DNA of 64,000 nucleotides from Lachnospiraceae bacterium (GTDB lineage Bacteria > Bacillota > Clostridia > Lachnospirales > Lachnospiraceae), in NCBI GenBank assembly GCA_030531165.1, contig JAUNOI010000004.1, positions 18,899 to 82,898 on the forward strand. Direction: 5' to 3'. Positions 42,856 to 51,439 of this stretch are shown here, one piece after another. The position numbers and the translations under genes were made by a program. A model generated the notes under the pieces. It had not been told where the DNA came from. It made no database searches and was given only the letters and a program-made list of their open reading frames with translations. Position 1 is the first letter of the stretch, and the number at the start of each line of letters is the position of its first letter.

Positions 42856-43531
42856 TTACTTCACCGCCTTTTCGGATTTTCCCATCCTCAATACGGATGA
42901 TCCGATCAGCCATCTGCGCAATTTCTTCATTATGCGTAATCATGATGATCGTCTGTCCGAACCGTTCTCCGGTCACTTTCAACAGCCCGAGCACATCCTG
43001 ACTCGTTCTTGAATCGAGATTACCCGTCGGTTCATCAGCAAGCAAAATCGCCGGTTTCGCCGCAAGTGCTCTCGCGATTGCGACTCTCTGCTGCTGCCCT
43101 CCCGAAAGTTCATTTGGCAGACTATTCCGCTTTTCCTGCAATCCAAGCGCTGCAATCACCTGATTCATATACCCCTGATCTACCGTATTCCCATCGAGTT
43201 CAATCGGAAGTACGATATTCTCATACACATTTAATACCGGCACAAGATTATAACTCTGAAACACAAATCCGATCTTTCTCCTCCGAAATACACACAGCGC
43301 GTCATCTTTCAACGTCAAAATGTCCTTGTCATCCACATATACGTTTCCGGAAGTCGGCCGGTCAAGTCCTCCAAGCATATGAAGCAGCGTAGACTTACCG
43401 CTTCCGCTTGTCCCAACGATTGCGACAAATTCTCCCCGCTCCACTTCAAGATCGATGCCGTCCAGAGCTTTTACCTGATTTTCCCCGCTACCATAATACT
43501 TTTTTAAATTCTTCGTCCTTAATACTTTCAT
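42848..43531 (-). CDS. ABC transporter ATP-binding protein (MacB/LolD type, module 1)
   Basis: A 227-residue ATPase. The start at 43531 is chosen for AAGGAG 6 bases upstream. It has Walker A GTSGSGKST, the Q-loop VFQSYNLVPVLNVYENI, ABC signature LSGGQQQR, Walker B ILLADEPTGNLD, and H-loop ITHNEEIA. It belongs to the MacB/LolD/BceA class and works with the FtsX-type permease whose gene overlaps its end. The sequence upstream is a structured repeat (43551-43657), and a terminator separates it from the sensor kinase gene, so it has its own promoter, probably controlled by the adjacent response regulator. Confidence 0.93.
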   Translation of the reverse strand: MKVLRTKNLKKYYGSGENQVKALDGIDLEVERGEFVAIVGTSGSGKSTLLHMLGGLDRPTSGNVYVDDKDILTLKDDALCVFRRRKIGFVFQSYNLVPVLNVYENIVLPIELDGNTVDQGYMNQVIAALGLQEKRNSLPNELSGGQQQRVAIARALAAKPAILLADEPTGNLDSRTSQDVLGLLKVTGERFGQTIIMITHNEEIAQMADRIIRIEDGKIRKGGEVNA

Positions 43532-43550
43532 GAAAACTCCTTTCCGCCGT

Positions 43551-43657
43551 CCTTGTGCCTTCGCACAAACCGGATGAAACACGCTCTGCGAGTTTCATCG
43601 GTTCGCGTGCGGCGGCAAATGGAAATGCAAGTATTTCCGCTTGCCTTGTGCCTTCGC
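43551..43657. repeat. GC-rich structured repeat element before the ABC ATPase gene
   Basis: The 14-mer CCTTGTGCCTTCGC occurs twice (43551-43564 and 43644-43657) as a direct repeat. Between them are several inverted repeats: GGATGAAAC/GTTTCATC (about 43571-43599), CCGCCG/CGGCGG (about 43544-43616) and GGAAAT/ATTTCC (about 43621-43638). The interval is far more GC-rich than its surroundings, which suggests a REP/BIME-like or MITE-like element. It also lies in the leader of the ATPase gene. Confidence 0.55.
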
Positions 43658-43667
43658 GTAAATAAAA

Positions 43668-43690
43668 AAAGACAGCTTTCTACTGTCTTT
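43668..43690 (-). terminator. Terminator after the histidine kinase gene (module 1)
   Basis: Perfect 8-bp stem AAAGACAG/CTGTCTTT with a 7-base loop, followed on the minus strand by seven T. It ends the response regulator/kinase transcript. Confidence 0.85.
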
Positions 43691-43764
43691 ATTCTATCAT
43701 TCGGTTCTTTCCCGCCTCTTTCAAAAATCTAACAGTTCTGAAAGAATTGATCAATCCCCGAATT

Positions 43765-44628
43765 TCACATACCATTTGTCTGAATATACAGACAAAATTC
43801 CGCTCCTTCTCCGGGTTTTGATATTACCTTAATATAACCATTTTCCCGTCTTAGTATTTCTCTGGTCAAATAGAGTCCGATGCCAACACCATCTTCCTGC
43901 TGAACTTCCTGCGCCCTGTAAAAGCGCCCAAATATCTTCGCAAGTTCTTCTTCTCGAATTCCCATTCCAAAATCCTTTACCGATATAGCAGTATACAATT
44001 CGTATTCCGTTACTGATACAAAAATCTTGCTGCCTTTTGGAGAATATTTGACCGCATTATCCAACACATTGAATAACGCTTCCTTCGTCCATTTCAGATC
44101 ATAAACAGCTTTTCCTTCGCCAGTGTAAGTATTTACAATCTCCACTTCCTTTGAAGCTGCCTTTGGAATTGCGTCTTTTATCGCCGCATCCAACAAACGG
44201 CTGACCGCCTGCTGCTTTGGCTCAACCATTACGATATTGCTCTCTAACCGACTCATCTTTGTCAAAGACTGAATCAGAAAATCCAGTTTTTCTACCTGTC
44301 TGTTAATTTCTTCCAATATCTTCTGATTCTCCTTCATCGATTCAGTATCACTTTCCGCTTCCAGATTTTCACTCAGAAGTTCCGTATACAGGCGAATATT
44401 TGCCATCGATGTCTTTGTCTGATGAGAAATATCCGATACCAGTTCTTTGATGCGGTCTTTTTCCTTTTCGATATTTTCTCTTGCAAGCACGGAAGCGCCC
44501 AGAAAATGTTTCCATTTCGACTCTGTTCTGGAAAGTCTCGATTCATCATAATCCGATTCGCAAAATGTTCCATTCATTGCTTCGTCTAACATCTGATCCA
44601 GCCTGTCTAATGTCCTTCGTCTAAACAT
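43765..44628 (-). CDS. Soluble sensor histidine kinase (module 1)
   Basis: A 287-residue kinase. The ATG at 44628 has AGAGG 7 bases before it. The H-box SDISHQTKTSMANIRLY carries the phosphorylated histidine, the N-box is LFNVLDNAVKYSP, G1 is DFGMGI, F-box FGRFYR and G2 GVGIGLYL. No membrane segment or sensor domain is present: the protein begins shortly before the H-box, so the signal must come from a partner, probably the ABC permease, as in BceS-type systems. It overlaps the response regulator gene by 22 bases. Its paralogue at 60928 has one membrane segment. Confidence 0.92.
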   Translation of the reverse strand: MFRRRTLDRLDQMLDEAMNGTFCESDYDESRLSRTESKWKHFLGASVLARENIEKEKDRIKELVSDISHQTKTSMANIRLYTELLSENLEAESDTESMKENQKILEEINRQVEKLDFLIQSLTKMSRLESNIVMVEPKQQAVSRLLDAAIKDAIPKAASKEVEIVNTYTGEGKAVYDLKWTKEALFNVLDNAVKYSPKGSKIFVSVTEYELYTAISVKDFGMGIREEELAKIFGRFYRAQEVQQEDGVGIGLYLTREILRRENGYIKVISKPGEGAEFCLYIQTNGM

Positions 44629-45308
44629 GATCTGTCCTCTCTTTTCCAACGATACCCCTGACGATAGACCGTCTGAATGTAAGAGACATCGTCCTTCCCA
44701 TCTTCCAGCTTGCCTCTGAGCCGGTTTACCGTAACGGAAAGCGCATTTTCATCTACATATTCTCCATTGCTGCTCCACAACCGGTCAATCAGCGTACTCC
44801 GCATTAATATTCTTCCCCGGTTTTCAATCAGTAATTTCAAAAGTCTCTGTTCATTTACACTTAATGCGATCTCTTTCCCATTTCGAGCAAAAGAAAGCGA
44901 ACCAAAGTCAAACCGGAATTCGTCTTCTTCGTAAATATCATCCTGTGTCTTTCGACTTCTGCGGAGCAATACCTGGATCCTCGCCCGGAGCACCGCCAGG
45001 CTGAACGGTTTTGTCATATAATCATCGGCGCCGAGCGTAAGCCCCATGACCTCGTCCATCTCCATATCATTTGCTGTAAGAATCAGAATCGGAATCTGCG
45101 CACACTCCCTGACCCATCTCAGATAATCATAGCCGCTGCCATCCGGCAGGTTTAAATCTAAAATAATCAGATTCGGTGTTGATTTTTGAAAAGATTCTTT
45201 TGCGCTTTTTATAGATTTATTTTGAATAAATTCCATCCCGGATTCCCGGAGTGCCAAAACGATGCCGTCGCTTAAAGCACGGTCGTCTTCTACAATCTGA
45301 ATCAGCAT
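44607..45308 (-). CDS. OmpR-family response regulator (module 1)
   Basis: A 233-residue regulator. The receiver domain (1-115) has the acidic pair EDD at 7-9, phospho-acceptor Asp in LIILDLNLPDGSG, and the Thr/Lys switch residues in ILTAND and TKPF. The C-terminal winged helix (130-225) has VNEQRLLKLLIENRGRI and DENALSVTVNRLRGKLE. It is the first gene of the module and likely activates the ABC genes downstream, as usual for such modules. Confidence 0.94.
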   Translation of the reverse strand: MLIQIVEDDRALSDGIVLALRESGMEFIQNKSIKSAKESFQKSTPNLIILDLNLPDGSGYDYLRWVRECAQIPILILTANDMEMDEVMGLTLGADDYMTKPFSLAVLRARIQVLLRRSRKTQDDIYEEDEFRFDFGSLSFARNGKEIALSVNEQRLLKLLIENRGRILMRSTLIDRLWSSNGEYVDENALSVTVNRLRGKLEDGKDDVSYIQTVYRQGYRWKREDRSCLDEGH

Positions 45309-45340
45309 TGATAAAGCTCCTTTTGTTCTAATTCAACTTC

Positions 45341-46078
45341 CTATTTGAGGAATACGTATTTCTCTGCATTTGACAAATCTTCCCGAAAAAGATATCCAAG
45401 CCGATGAAAGCGTTTCATCTCTTCTGGATCCTGGATGTTATGCTCTGCCATAAACCGAACCATCTCCCCGCGCGCCATTTTCGCATAGACGCCTTTCTGT
45501 ACGATCTTTCCATTTGAAATTTCTCCAAAAATACAGGTAATATATGTATCCTGCGGCGTCAGGTATTTTTCGATACATTTTGAATATTCTTTCGATGCAA
45601 GATTAATAATGATCCGGCTGTCATCAATGACTTCTCGGTATAATTTATCCTGCCAGTAATCATACAGATTCTTCGTTCCCGCTACTTTCGCCTTTGCCTG
45701 CATCTCAAGCCGGTACGGCGTCACCCCGTCCATTGGCTTTAACACGCCGTAAAATGCGGACAGGATCCGCAAATGTTCCTGCACATAATCAAACTCACCG
45801 TACTCAAATACGCCGGGTGCCATATACTGATAAGCAATCCCCTCATAGGATAGAATCGCTGGCGTTAACTGTTTGTATAAATTCATGCAGGCAAACCGCT
45901 CGTAATTCTGTTCGGCAATCTTATCATTACACGCCCAAAGCTTTTTCGCTTCTTCATAAGACAGAGTCTGCATCCAGTGCATGACTTGCTCTGTCTGTTT
46001 CATAAAAACAGGCATGCCAAAAGTCGGTTCATCCGTATTTACATTCATTTTCTTTGCGGGTGATAAAATAATTCTCAT
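45341..46078 (-). CDS. yaaA: YaaA-family peroxide stress protein
   Basis: A 245-residue protein of the UPF0246/DUF328 family, nearly the same length as E. coli YaaA. The typical start MRIILSPAKKMN is preceded by AGGAGAG, so I chose 46078. Conserved stretches: FYGVLKPMDGVTPYRLEM and INLASKEYSK. E. coli YaaA limits free iron and DNA damage under hydrogen peroxide and binds DNA. It probably helps this anaerobe survive oxygen exposure. Co-transcription with the 134-residue membrane protein upstream is possible. Confidence 0.92.
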   Translation of the reverse strand: MRIILSPAKKMNVNTDEPTFGMPVFMKQTEQVMHWMQTLSYEEAKKLWACNDKIAEQNYERFACMNLYKQLTPAILSYEGIAYQYMAPGVFEYGEFDYVQEHLRILSAFYGVLKPMDGVTPYRLEMQAKAKVAGTKNLYDYWQDKLYREVIDDSRIIINLASKEYSKCIEKYLTPQDTYITCIFGEISNGKIVQKGVYAKMARGEMVRFMAEHNIQDPEEMKRFHRLGYLFREDLSNAEKYVFLK

Positions 46079-46168
46079 TTTAGACTCTCCTATGTAATGT
46101 TGTGTTTGACCGCTTTCGATCAGATGACTCAACATCAAAATCCACTTGGCATACAATAAAACAAAATT

Positions 46169-46573
46169 TCACAATTTAATCCAAATCGTGCTGATAGCAA
46201 CTCCAATAAATCCAACTAAAAAAACTACAGTATCAATCCAAAAAGACAGTACGAAGATTTTCGCTAAAATGGAAAACAGAAAAAATACAATCGAGAACAA
46301 TGCAAATCTTTTAAAATGCATCCAGGCATACCTCTTTCTTCTTTCACTTCCTGCTTCTACTGCTTCCTCATAGCTCGTTCCATTGTACCAATATACGTAC
46401 TCTGTCTTGTAGATAATAAAAGCAAGCAGCGTTATTCCCCAAGCACAGATATTATAAACAATTCGGGTAGTTATGCTGCTGTCCCTTATCGGCAGAAAAG
46501 AAACGCCAACAGACGCCGCACAAAAAAGTATCATCCATACTACAAAGCCCATGTAACTTTTTTTCAGTTTCAT
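46169..46573 (-). CDS. Small membrane protein with four helices, unknown function
   Basis: A 134-residue protein with four hydrophobic segments (about 8-28, 37-57, 87-106, 111-130) and a charged loop YNGTSYEEAVEAGSERRKRY between the second and third. No family recognised. It lies 90 bases upstream of the yaaA start. A ribosome site (AAGGAAAG) precedes the ATG. Function unknown. Confidence 0.72.
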   Translation of the reverse strand: MKLKKSYMGFVVWMILFCAASVGVSFLPIRDSSITTRIVYNICAWGITLLAFIIYKTEYVYWYNGTSYEEAVEAGSERRKRYAWMHFKRFALFSIVFFLFSILAKIFVLSFWIDTVVFLVGFIGVAISTIWIKL

Positions 46574-46660
46574 TTCTCTTATCTTTCCTTTCGTCTAAAG
46601 TTATTATATATGCCCTTAAAAAATCTGTCCAGTTTCTTGTAGCCCATCCAATGTTTTAAA

Positions 46661-46725
46661 AAAACAGCATGTAAAATCTAATTCGGTCAATTCCTTTTCC
46701 ATAAAAAGATTTTTCATGCTGTTTT
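46661..46725 (-). terminator. Long-stem terminator after the hydrolase gene
   Basis: Stem of 19 bp (AAAACAGCATGTAAAATCT and its near complement, one mismatch) around a 27-base loop; on the minus strand it is followed by TTTTTTT. Confidence 0.8.
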
Positions 46726-46758
46726 TCTCATCCCTTTTATATTCATTACATTCGAACT

Positions 46759-47328
46759 TTATATTCGCTCCTTTTCAAGCAAATAGGATTCACACTGATC
46801 CATAATAAGAGCGAGTGCCTCTACATCCCGGCTCACCACGCCCTGTTCTAACGAATGATTTGCATCTTCCGTAATAAACAGCGGCAGCGAAAGCTTTTCA
46901 CATGCGGACTTGATAACTGAAGTCTCCGCCCACGGATCTGCCGTTCCATGAAATACAATCCCACTTTCCGGCTTTACAAATCCAAATGTATCTTCTAATG
47001 GTGTAAAATAAATATTTTTCGCATTTAGTTTATGCTCCTTTTCATATGCCGCAGCCACAACCGTTCCAATACTTTTCGAGATAAAAAGCAATTCGCCATC
47101 TGAATCAAACTCCTGATTCTGCAAAATAGTTTCCGTCTGTGTCAATGCACTCTCAAACGCCTCTTTCATCAAATCCGCATTCCCTTTTATCCCAGATTTG
47201 AAATTACCATACGAAACTTCAATAACCCGGTATCCTGCACCTGCCGCCTGCTTCTTGCTGTAATACAACAGCGGTTTATCCGTATGATATCCAATCCCCG
47301 GAAATATAACTGCTATTTTATCTTTCAC
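46759..47328 (-). CDS. Alpha/beta-hydrolase fold protein
   Basis: A 189-residue protein. Probable catalytic triad: Ser in FISKSIGTVVA (nucleophile elbow S-K-S-I-G, a variant of GxSxG), Asp in HGTADPWA, and His in EDANHSLE. The N-terminal strand IAVIFPGIGYHTDKPLLYY provides an oxyanion-hole turn. It resembles small dienelactone-hydrolase-like or KANL3/Tex30-like hydrolases. No signal peptide, so cytoplasmic; substrate unknown. It is a single-gene unit with its own terminator. Confidence 0.8.
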   Translation of the reverse strand: MKDKIAVIFPGIGYHTDKPLLYYSKKQAAGAGYRVIEVSYGNFKSGIKGNADLMKEAFESALTQTETILQNQEFDSDGELLFISKSIGTVVAAAYEKEHKLNAKNIYFTPLEDTFGFVKPESGIVFHGTADPWAETSVIKSACEKLSLPLFITEDANHSLEQGVVSRDVEALALIMDQCESYLLEKERI

Positions 47329-47430
47329 CTTATATCACCTCATATTCCTGTCATTTTTTATCTTCTGCATATATTATAGTAAAAACAAAAGGAGCCATCA
47401 AACACGAAATGTTTAAAGGATTTTTATTTG

Positions 47431-48411
47431 TCAGTCGTGAGTCATAATTTCCCTATAAAACTCGAAATAATCATCGCGTCCTTCTTTCGTAAACTGAATA
47501 GCTGTTCTTGGATGCTGGTTTAAAAGACCAGTAATCAGGTACTGTAAATCGTATCCCCAAACTGTTCCCTCTTTCTGAAGCTTTGTCATATATTCATCTA
47601 CAAACTTGAATACGGGATAGACATTGTATTTGGGATTACGAAGAAAACCTAAAAGAAGCTCCATCGCACAATTGCCTGCACCACGTCCCATGCCCGCGTA
47701 AGTACCATCAAGCCAGTCAACACCATCTCCAACCGCCTCAATCGTATTGGCAAATGCAAGCTGCTGATTATTATGTGCATGAATTCCAATTTTCTTTCCA
47801 TATTTTTCTGCAGCATTTTTATATATATCAACAATACGAGCTATCTGTTCTGGGTACAAGGCTCCAAAACTGTCCACAATATAAAATACATCTACCGGGG
47901 TCTGTCCAAGAATATCCAGCGCCACTTCCAAATCCCTTTCCTGCGTGTTAGAAATAGCCATAATATTGCAGCTTACCTCATAACCTTTATTAGCAGCATA
48001 TTCAATCATCTCTACTGCCGACGGGATCGTATTCAGATAAGTTGCCACACGAATAAGGTCGATCGGACTTTCGCTTCTGTCAATAATATCATTTTTATAA
48101 TCGCATCTTCCTACATCCGCCATAACCGCGATTTTTAATTCAGATTCATTATCGCCCACAATTGCACGGATATCCTCATCTTTACAGAATTTCCATTTGC
48201 CAAACTTATTCTCGTCAAACATCTCTTTCGATGCCTTATATCCAAACTCCATGTAATCTACACCAGCCCTGATGTTCGTAAAGTACAATGCCTTCACAAA
48301 TTCGTCTGTAAAATAAAAATCATTCACAAGTCCACCATCACGCATAGTAGCATCCACTACTCGTACATCTTTTCTATAATTCATCAGTTTTGAAATTTCT
48401 TTCATTTCCAA
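47431..48411 (-). CDS. DRE-TIM aldolase/lyase family protein
   Basis: A 326-residue TIM-barrel protein. VVDATMRDGGLVNDF (about 18-32) is the DRE-TIM opening motif with the catalytic Arg-Asp, and GIHAHNNQQLA carries the two metal-binding histidines. The family includes 4-hydroxy-2-oxovalerate aldolase, HMG-CoA lyase and isopropylmalate synthase. No partner aldehyde dehydrogenase is near, so the reaction is unknown. It begins with TTG (48411; GGGAGG 5 bases before) or with ATG two codons later. A -10 box TATAAT with a weak -35 (TATACA, 17 bases) lies upstream. Confidence 0.82.
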   Translation of the reverse strand: MEMKEISKLMNYRKDVRVVDATMRDGGLVNDFYFTDEFVKALYFTNIRAGVDYMEFGYKASKEMFDENKFGKWKFCKDEDIRAIVGDNESELKIAVMADVGRCDYKNDIIDRSESPIDLIRVATYLNTIPSAVEMIEYAANKGYEVSCNIMAISNTQERDLEVALDILGQTPVDVFYIVDSFGALYPEQIARIVDIYKNAAEKYGKKIGIHAHNNQQLAFANTIEAVGDGVDWLDGTYAGMGRGAGNCAMELLLGFLRNPKYNVYPVFKFVDEYMTKLQKEGTVWGYDLQYLITGLLNQHPRTAIQFTKEGRDDYFEFYREIMTHD

Positions 48412-48578
48412 TTATTCCTCCCATCGTTGCTTTATCACTTTAATGTTTTAAATTGTTTGCGCGTGTCTTATATTATAAACGATTCTCGATATTTTGTATA
48501 GATATTTTTTATTAGGAGTTGGCTGTGCATCTTTCACTACAAGTTTTTTAATATAGATGAACTATGTCATAAAAATAA

Positions 48579-48612
48579 CCCTATTATCAGTTTTTTCCAA
48601 CCGATAATAGGG
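48579..48612 (-). terminator. Terminator of the Rrf2-type regulator gene
   Basis: Perfect 10-bp stem CCCTATTATC/GATAATAGGG, 14-base loop, T-rich tract after it on the minus strand. Confidence 0.85.
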
Positions 48613-48620
48613 CAATTGCA

Positions 48621-49070
48621 TTATATGATCTTATTTTCCTGCTCAAGATATTTCTCCAGATCCTGTTTCATATCATGTAAAGTGATGGACTCTAATTCCC
48701 GTTCCATTGCATTCTGTACCCGGATCAATTTGTCATCCAGAATACAATGAATATTCCTGCCTACCGGACACTCTGGGTTCGGATTTTCGTGAAAATGAAA
48801 TAACGTATTCTCTTCCAGACATTCTACCGCACGATAGACATCTAGAAACGTAATCTCATTTAAAGGTTTGGCAATGGTTGCTCCACCCGGACCTCTCTTT
48901 ACTTCGATTAATCCTGCATCCTTTAGCTGTGACAAAAGTTTGCGAATGATCACCGGATTCACATTAATACTGGAAGCTAAAAAATTACTGGTAATCTTAT
49001 ATTCATCCTTAAAGGTATCCATACAGGCGAGCATATGTATGGCTATCGTAAATCTGCTTGAAATCTGCAT
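48621..49070 (-). CDS. Rrf2-family transcriptional regulator
   Basis: A 149-residue regulator with the Rrf2 N-terminus MQISSRFTIAIHMLACM, winged helix (ITSNFLASSINVNPVIIRKLLSQLKDAGLIEVKRGPGGA), and LDVYRAVE. Two cysteines in NPECPVGRNIHCIL lie in the loop that holds an Fe-S cluster in IscR/NsrR, though a third usual cysteine is missing. Such proteins sense redox state, nitric oxide or metabolites. It has its own promoter and terminator. The macrodomain/sirtuin operon immediately upstream is a candidate target. Confidence 0.9.
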   Translation of the reverse strand: MQISSRFTIAIHMLACMDTFKDEYKITSNFLASSINVNPVIIRKLLSQLKDAGLIEVKRGPGGATIAKPLNEITFLDVYRAVECLEENTLFHFHENPNPECPVGRNIHCILDDKLIRVQNAMERELESITLHDMKQDLEKYLEQENKII

Positions 49071-49096
49071 AATTGTTTTCCCTCCACCTAAGCTTC

Positions 49097-49125
49097 ATTC
49101 TATATTTCTTCCGATGCCATGTCAA
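49097..49125 (-). promoter_or_regulatory. Promoter of the Rrf2-type gene
   Basis: Minus strand TTGACA (49120-49125), 17 bases, TAGAAT (49097-49102); GGAGGG follows 7-8 bases before the ATG. Confidence 0.75.
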
Positions 49126-49134
49126 GAATCACAA

Positions 49135-49971
49135 TTATTTCAATTCTTTTTCATACAGATTCTTATCAATATCCTTAAATACATTAAAAATAATCCTGTT
49201 AAAATCAGATGGATGTTCCTCTAAAAAACGCGTGACTGTTTCAACAGCAATCTTTGCCGCCTCATCATTTGGGAAATGAAATTCTCCTGTACTAATGCAG
49301 CAAAATGCAACAGAACAAATGTTATGTTCCAAGCAACATCGCAACACACTTTCATAACAATTTCGCAAATCCTGTTTCAACTTATTATTTAAAACCGTAC
49401 TTACAATCGGCCCCACTGTATGAATAATATATTGAGCCGGCAAATTATACCCTTTTGTCAATACTGCACGTCCTGTTGGTTCTCCATATTGCAACCCATA
49501 TTGTATTCTCTTCTGGTTCATATAATGACTGCATTCTGCACGAAGCTGCATACCCGCAGCACTATGAATTGCATTATCAATACAACGATGACAAGGTACA
49601 AAACAGCCCAGCATCTGAGAATTGGCAGCATTCACGATTGCACCAATCTGAAGTCTCGTAATGTCTCCCTGCCAGACAGATAGTTTATCCGCAAAAGGAT
49701 GCTTGCTCCCATATTGCTCATCCACGGTCAAAATATCATCCAGAGAAATAATTCCCTTTTCTTTTATTTCCTCTGTCAGAAATTCATCCTGTACGTCTAT
49801 CACTTCCTGTTTTATGGTCTTTGGCATACGAATGTTCATGAGTGAGCGAAGAGCCATTCTCTTTTCTTCATAACAGTTTCCAATCTCGAGATTTTTATAC
49901 TGTACAGAATCTTCTTTCAATGCTTTTAACAGAAAATTAAGCCTCGTTTCCTGCTTTTCATCTTTCATCAT
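49135..49971 (-). CDS. Zinc-type macrodomain protein (ADP-ribosyl hydrolase, SirTM-linked)
   Basis: A 278-residue protein. An N-terminal helical part (1-90) precedes a macrodomain (95-275) with WQGDITRLQIGAIVNAANSQMLGC and CHRCIDNAIHSAAG, then GRAVLTKGYNLPAQYIIHTVGP and CISTGEFHFPNDEAAKIAV. The Cys/His pattern in the LGCFVPCHRCIDNAIH loop fits the zinc-dependent macrodomains that pair with class M sirtuins. It starts inside the end of the sirtuin gene (14-base overlap), so both are coupled. Known pairs in staphylococci and streptococci add and remove ADP-ribose from a lipoylated carrier during oxidative stress. Confidence 0.9.
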   Translation of the reverse strand: MMKDEKQETRLNFLLKALKEDSVQYKNLEIGNCYEEKRMALRSLMNIRMPKTIKQEVIDVQDEFLTEEIKEKGIISLDDILTVDEQYGSKHPFADKLSVWQGDITRLQIGAIVNAANSQMLGCFVPCHRCIDNAIHSAAGMQLRAECSHYMNQKRIQYGLQYGEPTGRAVLTKGYNLPAQYIIHTVGPIVSTVLNNKLKQDLRNCYESVLRCCLEHNICSVAFCCISTGEFHFPNDEAAKIAVETVTRFLEEHPSDFNRIIFNVFKDIDKNLYEKELK

Positions 49972-50929
49972 TATTCCTGTTCCTCTCTAATATGTCATTC
50001 ATACTTTTTGCAATATCAGCATTGATGCCAACAGCTCTTTTCCCAAAGCTTTCCGGTATCATCGCTTCATCCAAATTTAATCGAATCAAGGACCAGCTTT
50101 TGTTATCACGCATCATTTTTTCAAATGGAAAACGAATGATTGTCGGGGTATTAAAACCTACACCCAACTCCAGCAACACCATTCTATCCTTCTTATGTTG
50201 TTTCAAAAAGGAGCCATAGCGTGCTGCTGCCTTATTCCAATGCTCATCTTCCACAAAATATTGATCACATCGAAGATGCATTGCCATATTACCTCCACAA
50301 ACCGGACACCTGGGAACCATAAATGAAGGAATCAGACAATTTTTTCTTGCCTGGTTCATCTGCAAGAATATTTTCACAGCATCATAAGTCTTTGGATGAC
50401 AGCCCTTTTCACACTGTATCTTTCCATAATCACCTTGTGTCGCAAAAATATTTTCATCTGAAAATCCCGCCTTCCAAAACTGATGATCTACGTTAGTTGT
50501 CAAAACAAAATGCGGTTTTTCATGAATCAATTCATATATGCACTGATAAAGAGGTAATGCGTTCGGTTCAATCCGATTCAAATACGCATGTTTTGACCAG
50601 TATCCCCATTTTGCCTCTTGTGTTGGAAAAGGATAAAACCCTGCACTATACATATCGGTCATATACATAGAACCGTATTTCTCGATAAATTCCTGAAAAT
50701 GATCAGTAAAACGTTTTCCTCCGTAGCAAAGCCCCGCTGCCGTGGACAGACCTGCTCCTGCTCCAATCAACACAGCCTTTGCATTGCCCAGCAGCTCAGA
50801 CGCTTCTTTTATCTGCTCTTTATATGGTGTATTCTGAAACACATAATCCCTTGCCGGTAATCCACTTAAAAATTGTGTAAAATCTACTTTTTTTACATCT
50901 TCTTTTCCGTTTAATATATGAAGTGCCAT
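49958..50929 (-). CDS. Class M sirtuin (protein ADP-ribosyltransferase type, SirTM)
   Basis: A 323-residue Sir2-family protein. The start at 50929 has AAAGGA 6 bases before it. NAD-binding GAGAGLSTAAG is at about 48-58, and TTNVDHQF follows. The catalytic region reads ATQGDYG where ordinary sirtuin deacetylases have a His (LHG); the Gln is characteristic of SirTM ADP-ribosylating enzymes. Four zinc cysteines occur as IQCEKGC and PRCPVC. It forms an operon with a macrodomain eraser. The usual companions GcvH-L and lipoate ligase are not in the window, so the modified protein must be encoded elsewhere or be different. Confidence 0.9.
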   Translation of the reverse strand: MALHILNGKEDVKKVDFTQFLSGLPARDYVFQNTPYKEQIKEASELLGNAKAVLIGAGAGLSTAAGLCYGGKRFTDHFQEFIEKYGSMYMTDMYSAGFYPFPTQEAKWGYWSKHAYLNRIEPNALPLYQCIYELIHEKPHFVLTTNVDHQFWKAGFSDENIFATQGDYGKIQCEKGCHPKTYDAVKIFLQMNQARKNCLIPSFMVPRCPVCGGNMAMHLRCDQYFVEDEHWNKAAARYGSFLKQHKKDRMVLLELGVGFNTPTIIRFPFEKMMRDNKSWSLIRLNLDEAMIPESFGKRAVGINADIAKSMNDILERNRNNDER

Positions 50930-50964
50930 GCTCTTTCCTTTCTCTGACAGACGATATTTTAACA

Positions 50965-50981
50965 TTCTTTGATTACTTCAA
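50965..50981. promoter_or_regulatory. Operator-like palindrome upstream of the sirtuin gene
   Basis: CTTTGA-TTACT-TCAAAG, perfect 6-bp arms, 36 bases before the sirtuin start codon and close to a -10-like TAAAAT. It could be the binding site of a local regulator. Confidence 0.45.
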
Positions 50982-51018
50982 AGACCATCCCTATCTAAGT
51001 TATCATTATAACTGCTAC

Positions 51019-51411
51019 TTAAAATTCATAAGGCGGATTTCCAGAGAAATCTGCAATTATGCCATGTGCATTCTCAATATAGAATACTTCAAAAATCGGA
51101 TTATCTGCTGTCTGATACTGTCCTTTTACAATCGGATTGTTCATGGCTCCTTCTTTTACTGCCATATTATTTTCAAAAACGGCTGTACCATGAAGACGAA
51201 TCCATGCATAAGTATCATCTGATACAGATATCTCAATCTCAGGATTTTCCTGCATATCTTTGTAAACCTCCTTTGTACTGTTAGTACAAAACCAAAGTTT
51301 TCCTTCCATTTCAAACAGAAACATGAATGGACGCACTTTTGCCTTATTGTCTCTTCCCACCGTTGCTAAATACTGCACTGGGTTTGCCTGTAAAAATTCT
51401 ACTACTCTCAT
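51019..51411 (-). CDS. Pyridoxamine 5'-phosphate oxidase-like flavin-binding protein
   Basis: A 130-residue split-barrel protein. MRVVEFLQANPVQYLATVGRDNKAKVRPFMFL is a typical start, and KLWFCTNSTKEVYKDMQENPEIEIS the conserved middle. Such small proteins bind FMN, F420 or haem and often act on oxidised or foreign compounds; true PdxH activity is unlikely at this size. It has a near-consensus promoter overlapped by two inverted repeats (51440-51510), so it is probably tightly repressed and induced by a stress or compound. Confidence 0.85.
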   Translation of the reverse strand: MRVVEFLQANPVQYLATVGRDNKAKVRPFMFLFEMEGKLWFCTNSTKEVYKDMQENPEIEISVSDDTYAWIRLHGTAVFENNMAVKEGAMNNPIVKGQYQTADNPIFEVFYIENAHGIIADFSGNPPYEF

Positions 51412-51439
51412 AATCTTTTCCTCCTGAATTTTGTTTTTA

